A stretch of DNA of 64,000 nucleotides. It comes from an uncultured Allobosea sp. (lineage in GTDB: Bacteria > Pseudomonadota > Alphaproteobacteria > Rhizobiales > Beijerinckiaceae). The notes below the pieces were generated by a model. It searched no databases, was not told where the DNA came from, and saw nothing but the letters and a program-made list of their open reading frames with translations. Positions 17,588 to 25,957 of this stretch are shown in pieces (position 1 is the stretch's first letter; each line of letters begins with the position of its first letter). Position numbers and translations under genes: made by a program. The DNA lies in the NCBI RefSeq assembly GCF_945956895.1, contig NZ_CAMFJF010000016.1, positions 23,153-87,152 on the forward strand, written 5' to 3'.

Positions 17588-18598
17588 TCATCGGGCGTGC
17601 CTGATGCGCGGGTTGATCAGGCCGTAGAGGAGGTCGACGAAGAGGTTGACGCTCATCACCACGACGCCGAGCAGCAGCGTCCCCCCTTGGAGCACGGGAT
17701 AGTCGCGCCGGCTGATCGCCTCGATCAGCCATTTGCCGACGCCGGGCCAGGAGAAGATCGTCTCGGTCAGGATCGCGCCGGTGAAGAGCGCGCCGACCTG
17801 CAGGCCGATGACGGTGACGATCGGGATCAGAGCGTTGCGCAGCGCGTGCAAGGCGACGACCCGGATCGGCGCCATGCCCTTGGCGCGGGCCGTGCGGATA
17901 TAGTCCTCGCCGAGCACCTCGAGCATCGCCGAGCGGGTCATGCGGGCGATGACCGCGAGCGGCACCGTGCCGAGCACGATCGCCGGCAGGACGAGATGCG
18001 CCAGCGCCGACCAGAAGGCGTCGATATCGCCGGCGAGCAGGCTGTCGACAGTCAGGAAGCCGGTCACCGGTTCGATGAAATATTGCACAGCGATGCGGCC
18101 CGAGACCGGCGTGATGCCGAGCTGGACCGAGAACAGCAGGATCAGCAGCAGGCCCCACCAGAAGATCGGCATCGAATAGCCGGTCAGCGATATCCCCATC
18201 ACGCCATGGTCGAAGATCGAGTTTCGCTTCACGGCGGCGATGATGCCGGCGGGCAGGCCGACGAACAGCGCGATCAGGATGGCGCAGAGCGCGAGCTCGA
18301 TCGTGGCCGGAAAGAGCTGGCCGAACTCGGTCAGCACGTTCTCGCGGGTGACGATCGATTTGCCGAGATCGCCCTGGACGACGCGCTCGATATATTTGCC
18401 GTACTGGACGAGCAGCGGCCGGTCGAGCCCGTATTCGGTCAGGAGCTGGGCGTGGCGGGCGGCGTCGATGCCGCGTTCGCCGGCCATGGTCTCGATCGGG
18501 TCGCCGGGAACGAGGCGGACGAGGAAGAAGGCCAGCAGCGTGATGCCGATGAAGGTCGGGACGACCAGGCTCAGCCGTGTGAAGATGAAGCGCAGCAT
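17588..18598 (-). CDS. dppB: Dipeptide ABC transporter permease DppB
   Basis: A 336-residue permease starting MLRFIFTRLSLVVPTFIGITLLAFFLVRLVPGDP, the standard DppB N-terminus, with about six helices, the EAA loop DYIRTARAKGMAPIRVVALH and the tail YGLINPRIRHAR. The 281 bases between this gene and the upstream binding-protein gene contain no recognisable gene, so they may carry a processing signal or a second promoter. Confidence 0.93.
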   Translation of the reverse strand: MLRFIFTRLSLVVPTFIGITLLAFFLVRLVPGDPIETMAGERGIDAARHAQLLTEYGLDRPLLVQYGKYIERVVQGDLGKSIVTRENVLTEFGQLFPATIELALCAILIALFVGLPAGIIAAVKRNSIFDHGVMGISLTGYSMPIFWWGLLLILLFSVQLGITPVSGRIAVQYFIEPVTGFLTVDSLLAGDIDAFWSALAHLVLPAIVLGTVPLAVIARMTRSAMLEVLGEDYIRTARAKGMAPIRVVALHALRNALIPIVTVIGLQVGALFTGAILTETIFSWPGVGKWLIEAISRRDYPVLQGGTLLLGVVVMSVNLFVDLLYGLINPRIRHAR

Positions 18599-18879
18599 GG
18601 TTCTGCCATTCTTATCGGCCGGAGCAGGGCGTTCCCGCGGCCTGTTATGTCATTTTAGTCGAGTTCGAATTCCGGCGCAGCGGAAACACCAGAATCCGCG
18701 AAAGATCAAGAACGCGGCGACAAAATCGGTGGAACAGAGCGATCAGGCGGGGTTCAGCCGTCTTGCCGGGCGAAAGACTTGGAAAACGCGGCAGATTTCG
18801 ACGCAACAATCTGAATGCGGGAGGCGGCGGCAGGGTAATGAATCCCCGCCGGCGCTTTTTGTTGATCGGAGCGTCGCCG

Positions 18880-20496
18880 TTACTTGGCGATGGAGACGCC
18901 GTAGAAGGGCTGTCCGCCGAAGAAGTGGATCTTGTAGTCCTTCACTTCCTTGCGCACCGGCGTGAAGGCCTGCGCATTGGCGAAGAGCAGGCCCGCGACA
19001 TCCTCGTGGAACAGTTCCTGGAAGCGCTTGTAGAGCTTGGAGCGCTCGCCCTGGTCGGTAATCGTGCTGGCCTTGGCCAGCGCGTCGGATGCTTCCTGGT
19101 TGCACCAGCGGGCGCGGTTGGCGCCGGTCTTCACGCCTTCGCAGGTCCAGCCCGAAAGCAGGATCTGGCTCGGGTCGGGATAGTCCCAGGTATAGCCGAA
19201 CATCCCGACTTCATGATCACCGGCCCGGCCGCGCTTGAGATACTCGCCCCACTCGAAGGTCTGGATCGTCGCCTTGACGCCGATCTTGGCCCAGTCGGCC
19301 TGGATCAGCTCGGCTGCGCGCCGGCCGTTCGGCATATAGGCGCGGACGACGGGAATGGCCCAGAGCGTCGTCTCGAAGCCCTCCGCGAGGCCGGCCTCCT
19401 TCAAGAGCGCCTTGGCCTTCTCGGGGTCGTAGGGGCGCGGCTTCAGGTCCGCGTTATGCGACCAGAGCGAGGGCGGTACCGCCGCGGCGGCCGCCTTGCC
19501 GGTGCCCTGGTAGACCGCGTCGATGATCGCCGGGATGTTGGTCGCATAGGCCAGGGCCTCGCGCACCCGCTTGTCGCCGAAGGGCTTCTTCTGCTGGTTG
19601 AAGGCGAGGAAACTCTGGTCGGCGATGCTGCCTTGCAGGAGATTGATCGTCGGTTCCGTCTTCATCGCCGGCAGGTCGCCGGGATTGGGATAGCGCGCGA
19701 TCTGGCATTCGCCGGAGCGCACCTTGGCGAAGCGCACCGCGGCATCCGGCGTGATCACGAAGATCAGGTCGTTGACCAGCGCCATGCGGTCGCGATTGCC
19801 GACGGCCTTGGTCCAGTGGTCCGGCACCGCCTTGAAGCGGATCACGGCGTCCTTCTGGTAGGAGACGAGCGAGAACGGCCCGGTGCCGATCGGCGCGAAA
19901 TCGAGCTGCTCGGGGGTTCCGGCCTTCAGCATCGCGGCGCCGTATTCGGCCGAGAGGATCGACATCGGCTCCACCGAGAGCGCCGAGAGCAGTGGCGAGT
20001 TCGGCTTGGTCAGGGTCAGCTTGACCGTGTAATCGTCGAGCTTCTCGATCGCCTTCAGGCTCGGCTTCACGATTTCGGCGAAGAACTGGTAGTTGCCGCT
20101 GCCGACCTTGTTGAAGGGATGGGCGGGGTCGAGCATGCGCTGGAACGAGAAGATCACGTCGTCGGCGTTAAAGTCCCGTGTCGGCGTGAAGGTCTTGCTG
20201 GCGTGCCATTTCACGCCCTTGCGCAGCTTGAAGGTGTAGGTCAGCGCATCGTCGGAGATCGTCCAGGACTCGGCCAGGCTCGGGATGATCTGCGATCCCC
20301 CACGCTCCGTCGCCGTCAGCCGTTCGTAGATCTGCGCGGCCACGTCATAGGCGGTGTTCTGGCTGCTGAACTGGGGGTTCAGGAAGTCGGGGCTGGCCTC
20401 GGAGCAGACCACGAGCGCCTGGGCACTGGCGATGGCGGGCAGCAACAGGGCACTGAGCCCCAGCGTCAGGGCAAGTGAACGGGCGCGAACGGGCAT
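18880..20496 (-). CDS. Second dipeptide-type ABC substrate-binding protein in the dpp operon
   Basis: A 538-residue SBP family 5 protein. Start ATG at 20496 gives a signal peptide (MPVRARSLALTLGLSALLLPAIASAQA). The mature sequence is clearly DppA-like (VVCSEASPDFLNPQFSS; FTPTRDFNADDVIFSFQRML; GTGPFSLVSYQKDAVIRF) but differs from its upstream neighbour at 20731-22323. It shares a single permease set with that neighbour, so the two binding proteins probably widen the ligand range of one DppBCDF channel. Confidence 0.9.
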   Translation of the reverse strand: MPVRARSLALTLGLSALLLPAIASAQALVVCSEASPDFLNPQFSSQNTAYDVAAQIYERLTATERGGSQIIPSLAESWTISDDALTYTFKLRKGVKWHASKTFTPTRDFNADDVIFSFQRMLDPAHPFNKVGSGNYQFFAEIVKPSLKAIEKLDDYTVKLTLTKPNSPLLSALSVEPMSILSAEYGAAMLKAGTPEQLDFAPIGTGPFSLVSYQKDAVIRFKAVPDHWTKAVGNRDRMALVNDLIFVITPDAAVRFAKVRSGECQIARYPNPGDLPAMKTEPTINLLQGSIADQSFLAFNQQKKPFGDKRVREALAYATNIPAIIDAVYQGTGKAAAAAVPPSLWSHNADLKPRPYDPEKAKALLKEAGLAEGFETTLWAIPVVRAYMPNGRRAAELIQADWAKIGVKATIQTFEWGEYLKRGRAGDHEVGMFGYTWDYPDPSQILLSGWTCEGVKTGANRARWCNQEASDALAKASTITDQGERSKLYKRFQELFHEDVAGLLFANAQAFTPVRKEVKDYKIHFFGGQPFYGVSIAK

Positions 20497-20573
20497 GGGC
20501 GGTTCTCTCGGGACAGGCAGGGGAGATGGATCGGGCGCGGGGCATCGTGCCCCATCGTCTCCACCTCCTGGAG

Positions 20574-20594
20574 CGCGGCCCCGGTGGGGCCGCG
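20574..20594. terminator. Strong GC hairpin between the two dpp binding-protein genes
   Basis: CGCGGCCCC (20574-20582) pairs perfectly with GGGGCCGCG (20586-20594) around a three-base loop. It lies 137 bases beyond the dppA stop and 78 bases before the next start (minus strand). No T-run follows on the minus strand. A stem here could protect the dppA transcript 3' end or attenuate read-through rather than fully terminate. Confidence 0.5.
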
Positions 20595-20730
20595 TCGTTT
20601 GGCATGCATCAGCCGCGCCAGCTCGCGATGCGGCCGGAGCATCGGGCGGAAACATGTCCGATGCCGTGTGACAGCGAGCCCGATCGCCGCTTTGCGTCCG
20701 GTGGGACGTGCGGCGATCGAGCGCCGCGGC

Positions 20731-22323
20731 TCACTTGCCGATATCGACGCCGTAGAAGGTGTGGCGGCCGAACGGCGAGAGCTTGAAGTCCTTCACTTCC
20801 TTGCGGACGGGCTTCAGCTGCACCGCATGCGCAATGGTGAACCAGGGCGACTGCTCCTTGAAGATTACCTGCGCCTGCCGGTAGAGCTTGTCGCGCTCGG
20901 CCTGGTTGGTGACGGTCTTCGCCTTCGCCACCAGCTCCTCGAAGGGTTGGTAGCAGAACTTGGCGACGTTCGAGCCGTTGGTCTTGGCCGAGTCGCAACC
21001 CAGCAGCGTGTGCAGAAAGTTGTCCGGGTCGCCGTTGTCGCCGGTCCAGCCGAGCATGCCCGTCTGGTGCTCGCCCGCCTGCATGCGCTTGCGGTACTCG
21101 CCCCACTCGAAGCTCTTGATCTCGGCCTTGACGCCGACCTTGGCCAGGTCCGCCTGCATCAGCTCGGCGATGCGCTTGGCGTTCGGGTTGTAGGGGCGCT
21201 GCACCGGCATGGCCCAGAGATCGATCTCGAGGCCGTTCGGATAGCCGGCCGCGGCCAGCTCCTTCTTGGCCGCCTCCGGATCATAGGGGTCGTCCTTGAT
21301 GGTCTCGTTATAGGACCACATCGACGGCGGGATCGGATTGGTCGCCGCGACGCCGCTCGACAGGTAGACCGCGTCGATGATCGCCTTCTTGTTGATCGCC
21401 TTGTTGATGGCGCGGCGGACCTTGACGTCATCGAAGGGCTTCTTGGTGGTGTTGTAGGCGAGATAGCCGATGTTCAGGCCGGGCTGCTCCAGGATCTGGA
21501 CATTGGCGTCCTTCTTGATCGCTTCGAGATCGGCCGGGTTCGGATAGGGCATGACATGGCATTCGCCCTTCTGGAGCTTGGCCCAGCGCACCGAGGCGTC
21601 CGGCGTGATCGCGAAGATCAGGTCGTCGATCTTGGCCTTGCCAGCCCAGTAGTCGGGGTTGGCCTTGTAGCGGATGATCGCGTCCTTCTGGTACTGCACC
21701 AGAGAGAACGGACCGGTGCCGATCGGGTCCTGGTCGAGCTTCTCGGGCGTGCCCGCCTTCAGCATCGCATCGGCATATTCCTTCGACTGCACGCTGGCAT
21801 ATTGCATGGCGAGGTCGGCGAGGAACGGCGCTTCCGGCTGGTTGAGCGTGATCTTGACCGTGTAGTCATCGACCTTCTGGACCGACTTCAGCAGCTTGGG
21901 CATGCCCATGTCGTTGAAATAGGAGTGGTTCGAGCTGGTCACCTTGAAGAACGGATGATCTTCCTTCCACTGCCGCTCGATCATGAAGATGATGTCGTCG
22001 GCATTGAAGTTGCGCGTCGGTTTGAAGTTCTTGTTCGACTGCCACTTGACGTTCTTGCGCAGGTGGAAGGTGTAGGTCAGGCCATCCGGCGAGATGTCCC
22101 ACTTCTCCGCAAGCGCCGGCTCGACCTTGGTGCCGCCGCGCTCGAACTGCACGATTGTGTCGTAGATCTGGGTGTTCGCATCGAAGGACGTGCCGGTGGT
22201 GTTGACGCTCGGCGCGAAGTTCTCGGGGCTGCCCTCCGAGCAATACACCAGCGTCTTCGCCATCAGCGGCTGCGCCGCCATCAGCGCGGAGGCCGACAGC
22301 GTCGCCAACAGAATTTTCTTCAT
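20731..22323 (-). CDS. dppA: Dipeptide-binding protein DppA
   Basis: A 530-residue periplasmic protein. The Sec signal MKKILLATLSASALMAAQPLMA precedes KTLVYCSEGSPENF, almost identical to the start of mature E. coli DppA. Family-specific blocks are conserved: NADDIIFMIERQ, AKLQKGECHVMPYPNPADL, LWAMPVQRPYNPNA and FEWGEYRKRMQAGEHQTG, then GDNGDPDNF. This is a confident DppA orthologue and the first structural gene of the operon. The DppA/DppBCDF system imports dipeptides and, in some bacteria, haem or aminolevulinate. Confidence 0.95.
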   Translation of the reverse strand: MKKILLATLSASALMAAQPLMAKTLVYCSEGSPENFAPSVNTTGTSFDANTQIYDTIVQFERGGTKVEPALAEKWDISPDGLTYTFHLRKNVKWQSNKNFKPTRNFNADDIIFMIERQWKEDHPFFKVTSSNHSYFNDMGMPKLLKSVQKVDDYTVKITLNQPEAPFLADLAMQYASVQSKEYADAMLKAGTPEKLDQDPIGTGPFSLVQYQKDAIIRYKANPDYWAGKAKIDDLIFAITPDASVRWAKLQKGECHVMPYPNPADLEAIKKDANVQILEQPGLNIGYLAYNTTKKPFDDVKVRRAINKAINKKAIIDAVYLSSGVAATNPIPPSMWSYNETIKDDPYDPEAAKKELAAAGYPNGLEIDLWAMPVQRPYNPNAKRIAELMQADLAKVGVKAEIKSFEWGEYRKRMQAGEHQTGMLGWTGDNGDPDNFLHTLLGCDSAKTNGSNVAKFCYQPFEELVAKAKTVTNQAERDKLYRQAQVIFKEQSPWFTIAHAVQLKPVRKEVKDFKLSPFGRHTFYGVDIGK

Positions 22324-22523
22324 GGATGTCTCCTTGAACGCCTCTCCGCCCTCGTGAGGGCGATGAACGGCCCCGTTGTATCGGAAGCTTCGTGGGCGGA
22401 ATTCCCCGAGCTGCCTTGTCTACAGCTTATTGAAAGAACGGGGGCGCGGATAGTCGTCTCCGCAGGTTCCAGGGCGACCTGCAGAGGGAGGGTAAATGAC
22501 GATGTGGGCGGTGTCGGCGCCGC

Positions 22524-23189
22524 TCAGAGAACGTCGCGCACCCGGATCAGCGTGGTGTCCATATGGCGGCCGATCGCCTCGGACAGGGCGTCCGCATCGC
22601 GTTTCAGCAGGGCGGCCATCATGTCCTCGTGCTCGGCCACGGCGCCGGCCCATTTTTCCGGGCCTTCATTGCCGATGAAGCGCAGCCGTTTGATCCGGGC
22701 CTGCAGGTTGGTGTGCATCTCCGACAGCACGGCGTTGCCGGAAGCGGCGACAATGGCGCTGTGGATCGCCTGGTTCAGCTTGAAATAGTCGAGCCGATCG
22801 CGCGTTGCGTACAGCGCCAGCATGTCCCGGTGCAGCTTATGGATCGCCTCGATCGTCGCGTCGCTGGCCGCGGTGCAGGCGATGCGGCCGCCGAGCTGTT
22901 CCAGGCTCTTGATGACTTCGAGGATGTCGGCAAGGTCGCGCGCCGAGAACTTGCGGACGATCGCGCCCTTGGCCGGAAGGATCTCGACCAGTCCTTCGCT
23001 CGCCAGCGTCTTGATCGCCTCGCGCAGCGGCGTCCGCGAGACGCCGAGCTGGGCGCCGACCTGGCCCTCGTTGATGCGCTGGCCAGGAGCGAGCCGCCCC
23101 TCGATGATCATGTCGCGCAAGCGCTCCAGCACCTCGTCATGGAGGGTCCGTCGCATGATCGGGGGATAATCGGCCGCCGTCTCGCTCAT
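22524..23189 (-). CDS. GntR-family (FadR/FCD) transcriptional regulator
   Basis: A 221-residue regulator starting at the ATG at 23189. The winged helix is at about residues 15-80 (VLERLRDMIIEGRLAPGQRINEGQVGAQLGVSRTPLREAIKTLASEGLVEI) and the FCD effector domain at about 90-215, with metal/ligand-binding histidines in NQAIHSAIV, EHEDMM and RHMDTT. FCD regulators commonly sense organic acids. It lies 52 bases behind the SAF-dehydrogenase gene on the same strand, so it is probably co-transcribed with it and acts on the inverted repeat at 24713-24730. Control of the downstream dpp operon is the alternative. Confidence 0.9.
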   Translation of the reverse strand: MSETAADYPPIMRRTLHDEVLERLRDMIIEGRLAPGQRINEGQVGAQLGVSRTPLREAIKTLASEGLVEILPAKGAIVRKFSARDLADILEVIKSLEQLGGRIACTAASDATIEAIHKLHRDMLALYATRDRLDYFKLNQAIHSAIVAASGNAVLSEMHTNLQARIKRLRFIGNEGPEKWAGAVAEHEDMMAALLKRDADALSEAIGRHMDTTLIRVRDVL

Positions 23190-23241
23190 CGTTGCTCCAC
23201 TGTTTCCGGCCACTCCGTTACGGCATGCGGCTTCCGCGCTG

Positions 23242-24648
23242 TCAAACGGCCGGGCTGTTTCCGGCTGCGAAGAGCGCATCCTGCCGCCGGCGCATTGCCT
23301 GCAGCCCGGAATCCTCGGGGATCGCGACATCGCCGAGGCGGATCGCCTCGCCGGCCTTGACCGCATTGACGAGTTGCCGGTCGGCGACGAGGTAGAACGG
23401 AGCAGGGCGGTCGTTCGCGAGTGCCGCAGCGGGCCTCACTTCGGCGCCGACGCCATCGATGCTGTGATGATGCCCGCCCATCTTGAGGACCGTGCCGGCG
23501 GCGAGATCATGTTGCGCCACGGCGACGAGGTCCTGCCGTGGCCGGTAATCGTCGCCATAGCCGGAGCGACTGAGGCCGGCGGCATCGAGGATCGAGGTGG
23601 CGACTTCCACACCCAACAGGTGGCGCGGCAGGTAGAGCGCGGCCGTCCTGCCACTGCGGCTGACGACATGGCCCTTGCCGGCAAGCATCTCCCAGGTCTC
23701 GGCATTGTCTGAGCGTACGACGATGAAGACGCCGCCGGCGAAGCTCGCCTCCTCCGCCAGCCGCAGGTGGTGGAACACGTCGATCCGGCGCGTGCCGCCC
23801 ATCAAGCCGCCCTCGCTGCGTTCGGCGAAGAGATCGGCCAGTTCCGGTACCCGAGCCGGCGGCGCATGGAAGCCGGCGGCATCGGCGGAAAAGCCGAGAG
23901 TATTGGCGACCAGCGTCATTTCGCAGAGATCGGGCACGGCCCTTAAGGGGAAGGCCTCGCCAAGGATGCGCGCGCGCTCGGCGGCATTGGCGGTGATGGA
24001 GCGCGAGCCCGGCAGCCAATATTCGCGCAGCGCCGGCAGCGAACGGGTCAGGCCATTGCAGGTAACGTTGCCGGTCGCGGCATCCAGCACGAAATCGTAT
24101 TCGCTCGATTTGCCGGCGGCGATGATCTCGAGGCCGATCACCTCGGCCCAGCTCGCCAGCGCGATCAGCAGGCTCGGCTGGTCGCCATCGACCGGCGTCA
24201 CCACGACGTTCTTGTCGCGGGCGAGGCGCGCCAGTCCCGGCCCGACGACGCTGTCGGCCTCCTTCGAGACCAGCGCGACATGGCGCTTCGCATCGATCGC
24301 GGCGAGGCTGTGCCGCGTCGCGGCTTCCGGGCTCCCGGTCGCCTCGACGAGAAGCGTGAAGGGTAGTTCCATGACGATATCGAGGCTCGCCGAGGCGACG
24401 CACTTTCCGGCACTCCAGGCGGCTTTCGCCTCGGGCCCGGTCCGACACAGCGCAATCTCGTGAGGCTCGAAACCGGCGGCGGCGAAAGCCTTGCCGGCCG
24501 CTTCGGTCGTGACGTCCACCGCGATGCGCGCATTGACCAGACGCGTCCGGCGCGATTGCGCGAGATAGCTGCGCCCGAAGCTGCCGCTGCCGACGAGGCA
24601 GGTTTCGACCGGTTCGCTGATCCCGGCGTAATGCGCATGAAAATTCAT
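23242..24648 (-). CDS. COG4091-type NAD(P)-binding oxidoreductase with C-terminal SAF domain (homoserine dehydrogenase-like)
   Basis: A 468-residue protein. An N-terminal Rossmann fold (CLVGSGSFGRSYL, Gly20/22/25) with homoserine-dehydrogenase-like features (LLVEATGSPEAATRHSLAAI) is followed by a central catalytic region and a C-terminal SAF domain (about residues 400-450, DRQLVNAVKAGEAIRLGDVAIP). Family members occur in gene clusters for four-carbon acid-sugar or polyol breakdown, often with PdxA-like enzymes, but the reaction is not firmly established. The ATG at 24648 has GGAGG upstream. It is divergent from the pdxA-like gene. Confidence 0.8.
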   Translation of the reverse strand: MNFHAHYAGISEPVETCLVGSGSFGRSYLAQSRRTRLVNARIAVDVTTEAAGKAFAAAGFEPHEIALCRTGPEAKAAWSAGKCVASASLDIVMELPFTLLVEATGSPEAATRHSLAAIDAKRHVALVSKEADSVVGPGLARLARDKNVVVTPVDGDQPSLLIALASWAEVIGLEIIAAGKSSEYDFVLDAATGNVTCNGLTRSLPALREYWLPGSRSITANAAERARILGEAFPLRAVPDLCEMTLVANTLGFSADAAGFHAPPARVPELADLFAERSEGGLMGGTRRIDVFHHLRLAEEASFAGGVFIVVRSDNAETWEMLAGKGHVVSRSGRTAALYLPRHLLGVEVATSILDAAGLSRSGYGDDYRPRQDLVAVAQHDLAAGTVLKMGGHHHSIDGVGAEVRPAAALANDRPAPFYLVADRQLVNAVKAGEAIRLGDVAIPEDSGLQAMRRRQDALFAAGNSPAV

Positions 24649-24712
24649 CGGCCCTCCTCCGGCGCGGCCCGATCCGCAGCCCGCGCTTGCCGCATGAGTA
24701 CATCGATTTTGA

Positions 24713-24730
24713 TATGCTGCATACAGCATA
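24713..24730. promoter_or_regulatory. Perfect inverted repeat in the divergent SAF-dehydrogenase / pdxA-like promoter, candidate FCD-GntR operator
   Basis: TATGCTG (24713-24719), spacer CATA, then CAGCATA (24724-24730), a perfect seven-base dyad. It lies 65 bases upstream of the minus-strand start at 24648 and 70 bases upstream of the plus-strand start at 24800, so one bound dimer could control both units. The GntR gene at 22524-23189 is the obvious candidate; the pairing is inferred. Confidence 0.65.
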
Positions 24731-24799
24731 CTTGAGCGAGCCGACCGCCTGTGTTAGCCAACGGAGCTAGAGGAACGGACAGGCAGCGGAGTTGCGGTC

Positions 24800-25834
24800 A
24801 TGAATGAGCGGACGAATGACGCCTTGCCGGTGATTGCCGTCGCGATGGGCGACCCCTCCGGCATCAGTCCCGAGCTGACGGCGCGCATTCTGTCGGAGGC
24901 CGATCTGCGTGGCGCGGCCCGCTATGTCGTGTTCGGCGACAAGCGCCTGCTCGATCTCGGCATCAAGGATGGCGGCGCCGATCCGCAGGTCCAGGTCGTG
25001 AAGGACGGCGATGGGCTTCCGCTTGGCGACAAGCTCGTCTTCGTCGATCTCGCCAATCACGACCCCGCCGATCTCAAGCGCGGCACGGCGACGCTGGCCG
25101 GCGGCAAGGCGGCGACCGAGAATTTCCGCCGTGCGCTGCAATTCGCCGCCTCGGGCAAGGCCGATGCGGTGTTCTTCACGCCCTTCAACAAGGCGGCGAT
25201 GCGCTTCGCCTATCCCGGTTACGACGACGAGATCCGCTTCGTGCGCGACGCCATCGGCTTCGAGGGCGCGGCGAGCGAGTTCAACATCCTCGACAAGCTC
25301 TGGAATGCCCGCGTCACCTCGCATATCCCGCTGTCCGAGGTCGCGCAGAACATCACGCAGGAGCGCATCCTGCGGGCGCTGACGCTGGCCGATGCCAATC
25401 TGCGCGCCGCCGGCTTCAACCCGCCGCGCATCGCGGTCGCCGGCATCAATCCCCATGCCGGCGACGGCGGCAATTTCGGCCGCGACGAGATCGAGACGAT
25501 CGAGCCGGCGGTGAAGGCGGCCAAGGCCAAGGGCTTCACGGTCGAGGGGCCGTTTCCCTCGGACACCGTCTTCCTGCGCGCCAGGAACGGCGATTTCGAT
25601 GCCGTGCTGACGATGTATCACGACCAGGGCCAGATCGCGATGAAGCTGATCGGCTTCGACCGTGGCGTCACCCTGATCGGCGGCTTCCCCTTCCCGATCT
25701 GCACGCCGGCCCATGGCACGGCCTATGAGATCGCCGGGAAGGGCATCGCCAATCTCGGCGCAACGCGGGCCGCGCTCGCACTCGCCATCAAGATGGCCCA
25801 GGACGGAAAGGGCAAGGCCCGCGCCGCCGCCTGA
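24800..25834 (+). CDS. PdxA family dehydrogenase (PdxA2/TphB-like)
   Basis: A 344-residue protein of the 4-hydroxythreonine-4-phosphate dehydrogenase family. The three metal-binding histidines are present: TSHIPL (His175), NPHAGDGG (His219) and MYHDQGQ (His274). So are AMGDPSGISPE at the N-terminus and HGTAYEIAGKG near the C-terminus. The family includes PdxA of vitamin B6 synthesis, PdxA2 acting on phosphorylated acid sugars, and TphB acting on a terephthalate diol. The catabolic neighbourhood argues against a B6 role. No DUF1537 kinase, the usual partner of PdxA2, is nearby. Confidence 0.85.
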   Translation: MNERTNDALPVIAVAMGDPSGISPELTARILSEADLRGAARYVVFGDKRLLDLGIKDGGADPQVQVVKDGDGLPLGDKLVFVDLANHDPADLKRGTATLAGGKAATENFRRALQFAASGKADAVFFTPFNKAAMRFAYPGYDDEIRFVRDAIGFEGAASEFNILDKLWNARVTSHIPLSEVAQNITQERILRALTLADANLRAAGFNPPRIAVAGINPHAGDGGNFGRDEIETIEPAVKAAKAKGFTVEGPFPSDTVFLRARNGDFDAVLTMYHDQGQIAMKLIGFDRGVTLIGGFPFPICTPAHGTAYEIAGKGIANLGATRAALALAIKMAQDGKGKARAAA

Positions 25835-25840
25835 CATCCG

Positions 25841-25888
25841 GGCATCGGGCCGAAAAGTGGAATGCACTTTTCGGGACAACCCGATGCC
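25841..25888. repeat. Nested palindromic element, CCGAAAAGTG family
   Basis: Outer arms GGCATCGGG (25841-25849) and CCCGATGCC (25880-25888) enclose inner perfect arms CCGAAAAGTG (25850-25859) and CACTTTTCGG (25865-25874). It begins seven bases after the pdxA-like stop codon, before tctC. This could be a transcript-stabilising stem or partial terminator inside the operon. Confidence 0.8.
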
Positions 25889-25957
25889 GACCTAAAGTTT
25901 TCGACAAAGCCGCCGGCAAGAGCGGCCTCGCAAGATCAAACCCCAGGGAGAGAAACC

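Noticed and set aside
17018..18658. A 546-codon open frame on the plus strand
   Set aside because: Antisense shadow of dppB/dppC with low-complexity acidic composition.
20536..20548. Small GGGCA/TGCCC stem upstream of the second SBP start
   Set aside because: Only a short stem, common by chance at this GC content; the nearby nine-base stem at 20574-20594 is the only one worth listing.
18763..22788. Two long plus-strand open frames (571 and 734 codons)
   Set aside because: Both lie opposite the dipeptide-binding-protein genes and have no recognisable motif; the minus-strand proteins have signal peptides and family signatures.
24800..25834. Vitamin B6 biosynthesis gene pdxA
   Set aside because: All three metal histidines match the family, but the gene is not near ksgA/surA/lptD, the usual context, and is instead fixed in a transporter and catabolic cluster under a GntR regulator.
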